Below are positions 1-9,611 of a stretch of DNA of 41,639 bases, piece after piece (the first letter of the stretch is position 1; each line of letters begins with the position of its first letter). Position numbers and translations under genes: made by a program. The notes under the pieces are model-generated. The model was not told where the DNA came from. It did not search any database and saw nothing but the letters and a program-made list of their open reading frames with translations. This DNA is from Bacillota bacterium. Its GTDB lineage: Bacteria > Bacillota > Clostridia > Lachnospirales > Lachnospiraceae. The stretch covers positions 1-41,639 of the forward strand of contig JAEWIZ010000012.1 of assembly GCA_023386815.1 (NCBI GenBank). Direction: 5' to 3'.

Positions 1-207
1 ACCTTTCCATGAAAAAAATCACCCAAAACACATCATGATATTTATGCTTTTATATCTGTTAGCAATATTTCATTACACAGATAGAATATTTACTGTGGCA
101 AACTGGAACTTACCTTGTCAATTGACCTTAATACAAGTATTATTACCAAAGGTCTTAGGAATGACTCAGTAAAATAGGTATCATTTTCTTAGAGTTAAGA
201 AATAAAA

Positions 208-249
208 AAATGAGAATCATCCGTTTGATGCTGCGGATGATTCTCATTT
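208..249 (-). terminator. Rho-independent terminator of the large secreted protein gene
   Basis: A 16-bp perfect stem (208-223 with 234-249) has a 10-nt loop. Read on the minus strand it is followed by a run of seven T residues. It lies about 95 nt after the stop of the gene that ends at 344. Its arm AATGAGAATCATC is shared with the terminator at 9542-9581. The stretch 1-207 upstream is AT-rich and I see no gene in it. Confidence 0.8.
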
Positions 250-343
250 AAGTTCTTGTTATTTAATTACTTTCTTTCATAGAATTCATTGCTATTACTT
301 TTTTCTACTTTACCTTTTACAATAAATTATGTATCATCGAATT

Positions 344-3300
344 TTATTTGGTCTTAAATTTAACACCTTCCGGCTGCATAGCACCCTGAAATGTTTTTTT
401 ATAACCATCCAGGTATTTTGCATTAACATTAATAACTGCATTTGCATTGATTGCATCAAATACGGAAGGAAATACGATCTCTGGTACCTTTCCCTTAAAG
501 TTGATCGTTTTTAACGCCTTACTATGAGCAAAGGCACAACCATCAATTACTTTTACAGAATCCGGGATCACAACCTCTGTTAAATTCTTTGAAACACTAA
601 GTGCATAAGCACCAATGTTAGTTATATTGCTGCTAATTACGAGCTTACCGGTTGCTGACGGATATGAAATCAACTTATTGCCTTTCTTGTTCAACAGCAT
701 CGCCTTATTTGCAGAATAGTATTTATTGTCTGCACTTACTGTAAATTTCTTAAGGCCATGGCAAGCAGTGAAGGCTGTTGCAGAAATATCAACTACTGAT
801 TTTGGTATACTTACACTCTTTAAGATCTTGACATAATAAAATGCACTTTCATCGATGGAGGTAACCTTATAGGTTTTTCCCTTTATTTTAATTGTTGCAG
901 GTATCACCAGGTCAGAAGGCAGCTTTGTATTTGTTTGATTATTTCCAACCGCTACGAAGCCTACTGCACTACTCGTTGCCTCCTTAGTAATTCTATAATT
1001 CACGTTATTGTAGTTGATTAGCTTATCATAGTATTGGATATAGCCTACTTTTGTTGGCTTCTTATCCGATCTATCTACATTTACTATAATTTTATACCAG
1101 GTACTTTCACCACTTGCTGTAACACTTGCGATTATAATACCTTCGCCCTGTAATTTACCAAAGATGCTACCATTCTCACCAACGCTGATAATGGTTGGTG
1201 TGGTAATATGATAGCGCACAACGGCACCCTTAGGAAGGTTCTCAATTACTACCTTACCGTACTCTCCTGCCTTCACATTGATGCTTGTAGGTATTGTAAT
1301 TATCTTCTCTTGCGTTTTAGTCTTATCATCTGCCCCTGCCGGAGAGTCGACGATTGGGGTATTTCCATTGTTGGCTGCCCTTTTATAAGCAATTGCATAG
1401 GTTGAGAAACGATCCGTTTCAAACTTAAGCTGAGTTCCATTATTAATTAGATAAGCCTGTAGCTCCTCAATCTGCCCATTATGATTTCTTAAAATTGTGT
1501 AATTATAATTATTTCTATACTCCGCCGGAATATCAATAATAATTACAATGGCTTCCTGTGTATTACTTATGTTGCTTTCATTTGAACTATTGTCGTTATA
1601 GGTAATTGTCTTTAGTAACGTTGCATCAAATACCTCTACATGATCGCTGATGAGCGTATTTTCAGCATAAGCTGCTACATCCTCTGCCTGCTGCTGATTC
1701 TGAGGCTCTCTTAGCAATAAACGCACATTAATCTTACTGACATTACCATCAGCAATATCATTCGTTAAATCAACCGCATTTAAAAGATTATTGTCATTTG
1801 AAGTTGTAGAAATAAATGAAATGCTGCTATTAACAGCTGCCTTAAGTTCTTTGTCTGTCTGTACGATCTTAAAGGTATAGGTATTGCTGTTGCCAATCGT
1901 AAAGGTAATATATGGATCAGCTGCCCCATTGGTTAGATCAACAGTAACGGTTTTCTTATCTGCTGACAAACTTGCTGTACAGTCATTTGCAGCTATACTT
2001 ATATTATCTGAAGCGTTACTTAGAACCGGTGTTAAGGAAAACTCCCCAGCCTTAACATAAACAAAGAAGGACTTTGGATTCCTTACGTCTACATTTACGG
2101 ATGGCTCTGAACCTTCCTGAGTTACTTTAATTTTGGAGATAGTGATGCTGTCATTCGACTGTCCAATGCCATTTGCCTGAGTCTGGAAGCTCCACTCATC
2201 GATACCGCCATACTGTGCCAGCTGCTTATTGCTCATATCAAGCACAAATCCAGTGCCAACAACTACATAGTATGCTGTATTGTAATCCAAGCTGCTTGTA
2301 AGCTCCACTGTAACGAGCCCTGAATTGCTGATCTTAACTCGGTTATTACTGCTATGCAGTTCTACTACCTTTTTATTTGTAGTCCTGTTATAAACTGTGA
2401 TATATCCATTCCCTTTTTTCACTTTTTCACTCATCTGGAATACGAGATTACTGTTGATGGATACTCCCGTAGAGTTATTTTCCGGTGCTATAACCTGGCT
2501 TACATATGGATTATTCACTTCATAATGAAATGGTCCAAACGTTCCAACCGCTTGATTACCCGCTTTATCCTCTGTGATATAGTGCAGGAAGTAGATACCC
2601 TCAAGAGGCATCGTAACTACTCTTTTTACCTGGTTACTTTCTGTTGTCCAGCTGCTGCTATCAGCAGATGGAGCAGTATTACTATCCGTTAATGCTACTT
2701 TTTGACCCTTGAAGCCACTGCCTCCCATATCCGTAAAGCTTAATATAATCCTATTATTTCCGGTGGTAGTATCATCCGCAACGTTACAAGTAGCCGTTGG
2801 TGCAGTACGATCCGTCACAACCTTTACGGTTCTGGTAACCATCTGAGAAGTACCGTTAACACTGGTCACTGTTAAACCAATTTTGTAGGTGCCTTCTCCT
2901 TCATTGCTAAAATCGTTTGCTCCAAACTGTATAACCTTTGAATAGCTGCTGCCATTCTTTGTAACAGTGAAGCTGTAGTTTAGCGGAGCATTATAGGAAT
3001 CGTAGCTCTTATCAATCATAGTAACTGTTGAATCACCACTTCCTGGATACAAGTAGGACGTAGAAAGCTCAAAATCTGCATAAGGTGCGCTCTTAACTCC
3101 ATCTTCCTCCGAATAACTGATTAATCTGGTATATGGTAAGCTGACCGACCCGTGGATATCAGTAACTACAAGGGATACCAGATAACTTTCTCCCAAACCA
3201 ATCTGACTAATCGGTGTACCAGATTCAATCCACTGTAAGGTGCTATCCGATAAATTCATATACTTCCATACAGTTTTGCTTTGGTCAATTCCATCCAGAT

Positions 3301-5098
3301 CATCGGGATCATAGGATCTATCCGTATAAACGATGGCTGCACCGCTGACTGTACCTATCTCAAGGGCAGAACCGCTGACAGATTCCTCCTCAACAGCAGA
3401 ACCACTCACTGTATCAACGCTGATTGCAGAACCTGATACCACCTGGAATTCAAATGCTGCAACTGGCTTCTCATTTGATATTATTGTTTTAACTAATACA
3501 TCCTCATAATAAATTTCATATTTACCGGAACGGCTGAAATCCGGATTCAGATCTGATACATACTGACCGCTATATTCATAGATACCATCAACATTATCAA
3601 ACCCGCTAGGATCGTGGATGATCTTCCATTTACCATCTGGCCAGTTCTCATCTGCTGTATCAGTAGCATCAGCGCCATCCACGGCTAATTCTACCTCATC
3701 CGTTGTGATTACGGTAACTGTAACGCCAGTCAGGTTTTTACGATACTTAGCCAGGATTGCCAAGGCAATATCGTGGATTTGTTGTTGATAGGTAGTTGTC
3801 TCTGGCGCATCCACATTTACAAGGGTACCTCTCTGATTATTCAGATTGATAAAATCCGTGGTCTGTGTTGCATTCGCGTTACTTCCCCATCCAATATAAT
3901 TAATATTCTTATCCTGTAAACGATTGATAATTTCGCCCATGGTCTTGATATCATTGAACTCACTGATGGGCTGGTTATTTAAATTAACGATAAATCTCTC
4001 TGAATTCTCCTGCCACTCCGGCTCACGTACCACCTCAGTTAATGACTTAGGTTCCTCCGTCGACATAGTAAGATTTTTCAGATCAATGCTTGTTAATCTT
4101 TCACAATCATGGGGTCGATAGCTTCCAAGTGGTCCAAAGCCATAATAACCGCTTGGACTTATGGTAAGCTCAGTGCTACTGCTGCCCCCGGCAGTCCAGC
4201 TAACAATATCATTGTCCGTTAAATTATCTGTAATAGCTGCTGTACTTCCCTTATACCATACTTTCACCTTTTTGGGCTGCACTTCTATTCGAACCTTACG
4301 AAAACTGTCTGTAGACGTATAGGCTGAGGAAGAGGCCAGCTTGGTAAAGCCGGGTGCTGAGGAGATAAGGCCTGATAAGGTTCCCTCATGGAAGTTCTTA
4401 GTGTTTATATTTGTAAATTGATACAGGGATATTTCCTGACCTCTACCAGAGGTATTATATTGAAGAAATAGCAAATATCCAGACATTGTCTGTGTTCCTA
4501 ATAAATAACTTCCGGTTACCCCCGTATTAAATAGAAAGCCTACTCCATCCAGAGCATCATATGCTACTCCCTCCTGGATATCAAACTGGAAGGTCTTTTT
4601 GGTAGGATCTGTGTTTTCCAGATACATAAAGTCCTTGTACCCGGATGCACCGTAACCCCGAAAGCCTAAGTCAGCTCCGCCATTGGTTACAAGAATGTGC
4701 CTGTCAAGACTATAGTATGCATGTCCGTTATTATTTCCAGATGCAGTCTTCTCAATGAAATTATGATCCGTATCATTAATGATACTTGAATTAGCTGTAT
4801 GATCATAGGTCCACCAAGCAAAGTTGCTACTGGTGCCAACAGCGTTGGTCTCTAGCTCAGAGACTGTGACCTTCTCCTCCGGAACATTTCCCAGGTTCTT
4901 TAATTCCTGCTTTAAATCCGAAGCAAATGTTGAATAATCAATATCTGTTGCTCCAACCGCTAAAGCAACATCCAGCTTGTTAATAACACTGACGGCTACC
5001 TGCGGCGCATCTTGTGCCTGAGCGACCATAAAATTGGACGGTATTAAGCCTATGATCAGCAATACCGCAAGAAAAACTGATAAAATACGCTTTCTCAT
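344..5098 (-). CDS. Very large secreted multidomain protein (Ig-like, PKD-like, BspA leucine-rich repeats)
   Basis: This is a 1584-residue exported protein. The ATG at 5098 is chosen because AGGAGG sits 6 nt before it; an upstream in-frame TTG at 5113 would overlap that ribosome binding site. Residues 1-29 form a signal peptide (MRKR, hydrophobic core, ending AQAQ). Residues about 554-593 are four tandem decapeptides starting VSG(S/A)A. PKD-like sequence lies near 668-720. Residues about 863-971 resemble an SbsA/SwmB Ig-like domain (Big_5: NNSTGVSINSNLVF to WSFQT). The last 170 residues (from about 1413) are BspA-type LRR_5 repeats such as SVSIPKSVVDISATAF. No LPXTG anchor or SLH domain was seen, so the cell-surface link is unclear. 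It follows a sensor kinase/regulator pair on the same strand and probably is their target. Function is unknown; an adhesin or glycan-binding role is inference from the domains. Confidence 0.85.
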   Translation of the reverse strand: MRKRILSVFLAVLLIIGLIPSNFMVAQAQDAPQVAVSVINKLDVALAVGATDIDYSTFASDLKQELKNLGNVPEEKVTVSELETNAVGTSSNFAWWTYDHTANSSIINDTDHNFIEKTASGNNNGHAYYSLDRHILVTNGGADLGFRGYGASGYKDFMYLENTDPTKKTFQFDIQEGVAYDALDGVGFLFNTGVTGSYLLGTQTMSGYLLFLQYNTSGRGQEISLYQFTNINTKNFHEGTLSGLISSAPGFTKLASSSAYTSTDSFRKVRIEVQPKKVKVWYKGSTAAITDNLTDNDIVSWTAGGSSSTELTISPSGYYGFGPLGSYRPHDCERLTSIDLKNLTMSTEEPKSLTEVVREPEWQENSERFIVNLNNQPISEFNDIKTMGEIINRLQDKNINYIGWGSNANATQTTDFINLNNQRGTLVNVDAPETTTYQQQIHDIALAILAKYRKNLTGVTVTVITTDEVELAVDGADATDTADENWPDGKWKIIHDPSGFDNVDGIYEYSGQYVSDLNPDFSRSGKYEIYYEDVLVKTIISNEKPVAAFEFQVVSGSAISVDTVSGSAVEEESVSGSALEIGTVSGAAIVYTDRSYDPDDLDGIDQSKTVWKYMNLSDSTLQWIESGTPISQIGLGESYLVSLVVTDIHGSVSLPYTRLISYSEEDGVKSAPYADFELSTSYLYPGSGDSTVTMIDKSYDSYNAPLNYSFTVTKNGSSYSKVIQFGANDFSNEGEGTYKIGLTVTSVNGTSQMVTRTVKVVTDRTAPTATCNVADDTTTGNNRIILSFTDMGGSGFKGQKVALTDSNTAPSADSSSWTTESNQVKRVVTMPLEGIYFLHYITEDKAGNQAVGTFGPFHYEVNNPYVSQVIAPENNSTGVSINSNLVFQMSEKVKKGNGYITVYNRTTNKKVVELHSSNNRVKISNSGLVTVELTSSLDYNTAYYVVVGTGFVLDMSNKQLAQYGGIDEWSFQTQANGIGQSNDSITISKIKVTQEGSEPSVNVDVRNPKSFFVYVKAGEFSLTPVLSNASDNISIAANDCTASLSADKKTVTVDLTNGAADPYITFTIGNSNTYTFKIVQTDKELKAAVNSSISFISTTSNDNNLLNAVDLTNDIADGNVSKINVRLLLREPQNQQQAEDVAAYAENTLISDHVEVFDATLLKTITYNDNSSNESNISNTQEAIVIIIDIPAEYRNNYNYTILRNHNGQIEELQAYLINNGTQLKFETDRFSTYAIAYKRAANNGNTPIVDSPAGADDKTKTQEKIITIPTSINVKAGEYGKVVIENLPKGAVVRYHITTPTIISVGENGSIFGKLQGEGIIIASVTASGESTWYKIIVNVDRSDKKPTKVGYIQYYDKLINYNNVNYRITKEATSSAVGFVAVGNNQTNTKLPSDLVIPATIKIKGKTYKVTSIDESAFYYVKILKSVSIPKSVVDISATAFTACHGLKKFTVSADNKYYSANKAMLLNKKGNKLISYPSATGKLVISSNITNIGAYALSVSKNLTEVVIPDSVKVIDGCAFAHSKALKTINFKGKVPEIVFPSVFDAINANAVINVNAKYLDGYKKTFQGAMQPEGVKFKTK

Positions 5099-5173
5099 TG
5101 AATTCCTCCTCAAAAGTGCTGTGTAGTGTTCTAACCTAATAGTACTAACTACCCAGTTTTAAATGATAAGCAT

Positions 5174-5210
5174 ATTCTATCAGCGGAAACTTACAAATTT
5201 CTTACAAATT
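5174..5210 (-). promoter_or_regulatory. Extended -10 with upstream 11-bp-period direct repeats (SARP-type site)
   Basis: On the minus strand AATTTGTAAG occurs twice (5210-5201 and 5199-5190), exactly 11 bp apart. Ten bases further on is TGATAGAAT (5182-5174), an extended -10 with no recognisable -35. Direct repeats of one helical turn placed over the -35 are the known binding mode of SARP activators, and the preceding gene encodes a regulator with that type of domain. The assignment of this regulator to this site is inference. Confidence 0.5.
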
Positions 5211-5243
5211 CTACATTATTTTCAAGTTTATTTTTCCAAGGAT

Positions 5244-6365
5244 TCATACGCCGATATCCGGCATCTCCTGCTCCTCGAGTTTTTTGTTAATCCAACGAAT
5301 TAATAATCGAATACGATCCGTATCCTTTCCGATTGATCTCATTGCTGACAACCCCTGCTTAATGGAAACCTCTTCCTCACAATGCTGCATTACAAAATGT
5401 CGAATGGTTTTATCAATTGCTTCCATATCCTGCTTCTCAACATAGTATTGGAGCAAGCTAAGATATAACTTTCGAAAGGAATTTATTGCATCCTCCTGAT
5501 AGGAGAGACTCCACAGATAATCCTTATCTCCAAACAGAGGAAATTTATAATTATAATAAATATTCTCCTTTTGCTGCATGGTTATTTCTTTGACCAGAGC
5601 CTTATTAGCCTCACATGTCTTTAATACTTCCAAATCAGAGAATCCCTCTTCGGATGTTAAGATATATCCTGCGTTTCCTATATTTATTTGTGGATTACAG
5701 GGAAGCTCTTTGATTACTGCCTTAATCCGAAACATGGTGCTATACAAATTATTAAGTCCTTTTTCTTGTGTATACTCCTGCCAGAACCGATCCAATAGGT
5801 TCCACTTACTGACACACACCCCCTTGTTAACCAAGAGATATGCAAACACTTCCTCTGCCTTCTTTGTTGGCCAACGAACTATTTCCTTCTTATGATTCTT
5901 TACCTCAAAGCTTCCCAGGCACTTTACAGGTGGCGTCAAGACGCCGGTGGAGCTGGAATCCAACTCGTTCTCTGCATCTGCTCTCCACTTTGTATCAGCC
6001 TTTGCCCTGTTTTTATGTAGCCTCTTAATTACCCTGTTTAAATCCTCGGTCACAATCGGTTTTAATAAATAGTCCACTGCCTCCACTTCAAAAGCGTTAA
6101 CCGCATATTGAGCATAAGCAGTTAAAAATACGATCATCAAATCCGGTTTTATTGCCCGTAACTTTTTTGCTAATTCAACGCCATTCATCCCAGGCATCTC
6201 AATATCCAGAAATACTACCTCTGGTAACATGTCAGAAAAATCAGCCAATGCATCCTCCGGAAGACCATAAGCTCCAATCACTTCAATTTCTCCGGTTGCT
6301 TGAATCATCCGCTTTATATAGTTAATTATATTTGTCTCATCTTCAACCACAAATGCTTTAAACAT
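5244..6365 (-). CDS. Response regulator with SARP-type winged helix and BTAD-like domain
   Basis: 373 residues. The REC domain (1-120) has the acidic pair E8/D9, phospho-acceptor D54 in FLDIEMPGMNG, T82 (FLTAY) and K102 (LLKP). Residues about 145-235 are an OmpR/SARP-type winged helix (CLGSFEV, then KAEEVFAYLLVNKG and LNNLYSTMFRIK), and about 240-365 is an all-helical BTAD/TPR-like region. Regulators of this architecture (REC-SARP-BTAD) pair with 7TMR-DISM kinases in clostridia. Its start overlaps the kinase gene end by 8 nt (6358-6365), so the two are translationally coupled. It probably binds the direct repeats at 5190-5210 in front of the next gene. Family call is firm; the signal and regulon are not known. 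Confidence 0.9.
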   Translation of the reverse strand: MFKAFVVEDETNIINYIKRMIQATGEIEVIGAYGLPEDALADFSDMLPEVVFLDIEMPGMNGVELAKKLRAIKPDLMIVFLTAYAQYAVNAFEVEAVDYLLKPIVTEDLNRVIKRLHKNRAKADTKWRADAENELDSSSTGVLTPPVKCLGSFEVKNHKKEIVRWPTKKAEEVFAYLLVNKGVCVSKWNLLDRFWQEYTQEKGLNNLYSTMFRIKAVIKELPCNPQINIGNAGYILTSEEGFSDLEVLKTCEANKALVKEITMQQKENIYYNYKFPLFGDKDYLWSLSYQEDAINSFRKLYLSLLQYYVEKQDMEAIDKTIRHFVMQHCEEEVSIKQGLSAMRSIGKDTDRIRLLIRWINKKLEEQEMPDIGV

Positions 6366-9300
6366 TCTTCTTTGTCCTCGTTGCTTCTATTTTTTGTTTT
6401 GGTATCATTAGAATGATCTCTGTTCCAACACCTACTTTTGAGCTTAGGCTAAAGGATGCCTCAGAATTCAGTTCAATTCTTCTTACAATATTTTTTAAGG
6501 CCACTCCGTGAATATTTTCCTTATTTATGATTGCTTCCACTACATCTGGCTCCATTCCCATTCCATCATCTTTGACCTGTAGGAGTAATTTATCCTCCTT
6601 CTGCCTTATGTTTAGCTCAACATGGCCAATCTCTTTTTTATCAAAGATTCCATGCTGAATAGCATTTTCAACAAGGGGCTGTAAAATCAAAGCAGGAATC
6701 AGATAATCCTCGGGTTGGATGCCCTCTTCTACTATCACACGATAGACCAAACGCTCTCCATACCTCAACTTTTCTATTAATACATACTTTTCAATAATAT
6801 CCATCTCTTCTTTTAAGGTGATATTGTTTTCATTTTGTTCCATCTGGAAGACATATCTAAGGTATTTACTCAATAGGGATAACATATTCGCTGCCTTTTC
6901 TCCATCCTCATAGCATAAAGCTATAATATTGGTTAAGGCATTGTAAATGAAATGTGGCTTGATCTGTGCCTGCAAAAAAGCTCTTTGGTTATTCAAAGCT
7001 TCCAATGTAGCGCTTTTTAACTGTAAGCAGGTCTGTACACGAACCAGAAGAATCTCCTTGGTAATAGGTTTAACAATAGAATCGTTAACCCCTTGTTGAT
7101 ATAGAACTTCATTCTCTGTAGTATTATCATTCGTAGTAATTGCGATAATGGGTATTTCCAGTAGGGAATATCTTTCCCTGATATGCTTGATAAGCTCTAT
7201 TCCTGACATACCCGGCATAACCATATCTGTAATAATCAGGTCTGCCTTCCTCTGACTTAAAAGCTGCAGTGCTTCAAATCCATTACTCGCTTTTAATACG
7301 CGGTATCTTTCACCTAATATATTCGTCATGGCATGGATATTCAAATAAGAATCATCCACCAGGAGAATGGTCGAAAGATTATTCTCCATATACTCCTGGG
7401 CTTGTTGCCGCTCAAGCATATAATCTGTAGGGACAGCTTCGATTTTTGCATCAGCTATTTTCGCGGTAGGAAGCTTTAGTGAAAATGTACTCCCTTGACC
7501 GAGATCAGATCTTAGTATGGATAAGGTTCCATTCATCTTCACTGCCAATTGCCTGCTAATATAAAGCCCGTACTTAATATCCCTGCTGCTATTGTTAAGA
7601 TCTGATACCTCTTCATCAGCACCCTGAAAAACCTTGTCCCAATCCTCCCTGGATATTCCTATGCCTGTGTCTGAGATATTTATTACTGCCTTGTCCTCAT
7701 CGCTGTCAGCTTCAATGGTAATGGTACCAACATACGTATATTTTACAGCATTTGAAAGAATAGCCAGGATAATTTGATTAATACGCAGCTCATCTCCCAA
7801 AACATATGTGAAGGGCTTTACTAAATTCTTCAACCTGAGATTTTTATTCTCTATTTCATAGGATAATAAATGGATTGTAAGATTTATGATAGGATAGAGA
7901 TCAACTGATTGAATATTCAGCTTCAAATCATTATTCTTCAATCGTACAATGTCATTTAAATCATTGATTCGCAGATAGGACCTGCTAGCAATATTCTTTA
8001 CTATTTCAAGGTTATATTTTTGCTCAGTGCTTAAATCTTTTTTATTACTGTTTAGCAGATAGGAAACCGTATCTCTAATGTTATTCAAGGGTTCCTTTAA
8101 CTCCTGTGATGTTCTGCCCAGAAATTCATCTTTAATCTTACCGGCTAAAATTAAATCCTCTGAAAGCTTTTTAATAGCATTCACATTGTTCATGAAACGA
8201 CAAGCCAAGAAAGCATTTAAGGAAATTAGGTATGCCCATGCTGCTAATTTCCCTATGATATTTCCGGTTGACATTCCGTTATAAAATAAGATGGAATTAA
8301 AAAAGGTCAAGGTAATAAAGGACATACTGACAGCGATACAAAGATATTCATTAAAGGGTAACTCTCTGATATTCTTTTTAAACAGGAGTCCGAAAAATCT
8401 AACATTGAGAACAATTATAAACAAGGTTAGATAGCTAGCAAAGGCTATTTTATAATTAATATAAACCTCATAAGGCACTATGATTATCGCTAGGCAATAA
8501 ATATAAATTGGTGCTTTTAGCAAAATGCGCTTTCTTTTATTGAAGAGCTGTGGCTCAATAGTATAAATGAAGCCGCTTAGAAAAATAAACCCGGCAGCAA
8601 CAGTAAAGTCCTGAATTTTATATTGAATTGAAAAGGGTAGATCAGATAAAAATCTCATAAGAAGCTTTTCACTGGTTGTTATAGACCCAAAGGTTATTGC
8701 CAGTAAATATAAGCCACTATAGAGATAAGTTAAGTCCTTATGACTTAGTATGTAAATAAATATATGTATAACCGCAAATAAAAGGAGGGTAAAAAGTGCA
8801 GCCATATCCAAACTGTAGTTCAGACGGTCGTTGGAGTTAATATCAGACATCTCTCCAAATAATATTGGATGAATAATTCCGCCATCATAATAGATATAAT
8901 TCGCTACTTGTACAACAACATCCAGCTCTTTAGCTTTTCCAACATTGATTACATATGGATTATTCCTGGCCAAAAACCCTGCCTTGTCGTTAGCTACAGT
9001 TCCTTCTTCCCCAGCCAAGGCTGAATTGATGTAGATTTTATGTGCCATCCAAATGTTTTGTATCTTTATTGCATAGGACATATCGTTATCCGGCAGCTTA
9101 ATCTTTAAATGATAGGTTCCGCAGCCTCTTCCACTCTGTGTGAAAGGCTGTTTCGTACTCCAATCCCCTGGCACCTTGATTCGTTCCGGCTTATAATTGG
9201 CAATATGTTCAGGTAGGATTAACTCACCGGGATAAAAATCCCACTCACCGTTAAGCATTATGATGGAATCACCATACCAATTTGACAAATCAATCTCTCC

Positions 9301-9426
9301 ATGATTAGCCTCATAACGCTTTCCGATCGGATTAAACGTTGTGTACATTAAAATATAAATACTAGTAATCGCTACGAAGATAATCATGAGGCTTATTATC
9401 TTTCTTAGACGATATTGTAATTCCAA
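6358..9426 (-). CDS. 7TMR-DISM hybrid sensor kinase with two transmitter modules
   Basis: 1022 residues. After a short N-terminal membrane segment, residues about 45-195 form a jelly-roll DISMED2-like extracellular domain (LNGEWDFYPGEL, VPGDW), a fold that often senses carbohydrates. Seven membrane segments follow (about 205-415). A first HisKA/HATPase module (about 430-660) has good N and G boxes (NAVKYT, DTGIGIS) but reads SQELKEPL where SHELRTPL is expected, so Q441 replaces the phospho-accepting His. A REC domain follows (D734 in ITDMVMPG). The last module is LytS-like: H825 in QIKPHFIYN, then an HATPase (LQPLVENAIQHG, DDGMGMEP). The start is a TTG at 9426 after GGCGGTGATCAT; the ATG at codon 14 is the alternative. 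It is coupled to the downstream regulator gene. Confidence 0.9.
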   Translation of the reverse strand: MELQYRLRKIISLMIIFVAITSIYILMYTTFNPIGKRYEANHGEIDLSNWYGDSIIMLNGEWDFYPGELILPEHIANYKPERIKVPGDWSTKQPFTQSGRGCGTYHLKIKLPDNDMSYAIKIQNIWMAHKIYINSALAGEEGTVANDKAGFLARNNPYVINVGKAKELDVVVQVANYIYYDGGIIHPILFGEMSDINSNDRLNYSLDMAALFTLLLFAVIHIFIYILSHKDLTYLYSGLYLLAITFGSITTSEKLLMRFLSDLPFSIQYKIQDFTVAAGFIFLSGFIYTIEPQLFNKRKRILLKAPIYIYCLAIIIVPYEVYINYKIAFASYLTLFIIVLNVRFFGLLFKKNIRELPFNEYLCIAVSMSFITLTFFNSILFYNGMSTGNIIGKLAAWAYLISLNAFLACRFMNNVNAIKKLSEDLILAGKIKDEFLGRTSQELKEPLNNIRDTVSYLLNSNKKDLSTEQKYNLEIVKNIASRSYLRINDLNDIVRLKNNDLKLNIQSVDLYPIINLTIHLLSYEIENKNLRLKNLVKPFTYVLGDELRINQIILAILSNAVKYTYVGTITIEADSDEDKAVINISDTGIGISREDWDKVFQGADEEVSDLNNSSRDIKYGLYISRQLAVKMNGTLSILRSDLGQGSTFSLKLPTAKIADAKIEAVPTDYMLERQQAQEYMENNLSTILLVDDSYLNIHAMTNILGERYRVLKASNGFEALQLLSQRKADLIITDMVMPGMSGIELIKHIRERYSLLEIPIIAITTNDNTTENEVLYQQGVNDSIVKPITKEILLVRVQTCLQLKSATLEALNNQRAFLQAQIKPHFIYNALTNIIALCYEDGEKAANMLSLLSKYLRYVFQMEQNENNITLKEEMDIIEKYVLIEKLRYGERLVYRVIVEEGIQPEDYLIPALILQPLVENAIQHGIFDKKEIGHVELNIRQKEDKLLLQVKDDGMGMEPDVVEAIINKENIHGVALKNIVRRIELNSEASFSLSSKVGVGTEIILMIPKQKIEATRTKKNV

Positions 9427-9541
9427 ATGATCACCGCCGATTCCATTATATTCCCTTTTTTGTAATTAAATATCATTATAACCTAAAATTTTTTATATGA
9501 CAATTAGCTGCCTTTGAAAAAGCTGTTCCTATTAGTCATAA

Positions 9542-9581
9542 AAATGAGAATCATCTGCTTGTTCACAGTTGATTCTCATTT
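9542..9581 (-). terminator. Terminator after the VOC protein gene
   Basis: A stem pairs 9542-9557 with 9566-9581, broken by one T-T mismatch, and is followed on the minus strand by TTTTTATGA. It separates the VOC gene from the sensor kinase gene. Its arm AAATGAGAATCATC matches the terminator at 208-249 although the loops differ, so the two look like related copies. Confidence 0.65.
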
Positions 9582-9611
9582 AAAAGAAATTCCTATTTTC
9601 AATTGGATTTT

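Noticed and set aside
3320..3439. Short regular repeats that might be a CRISPR-like array
   Set aside because: The 30-bp period is in frame and encodes VSGSA decapeptides inside a long gene; there are no constant repeats with unique spacers and no cas genes.
9427..9541. Riboswitch in front of the sensor kinase gene
   Set aside because: The gap is short and AT-rich with no conserved aptamer-like helices.
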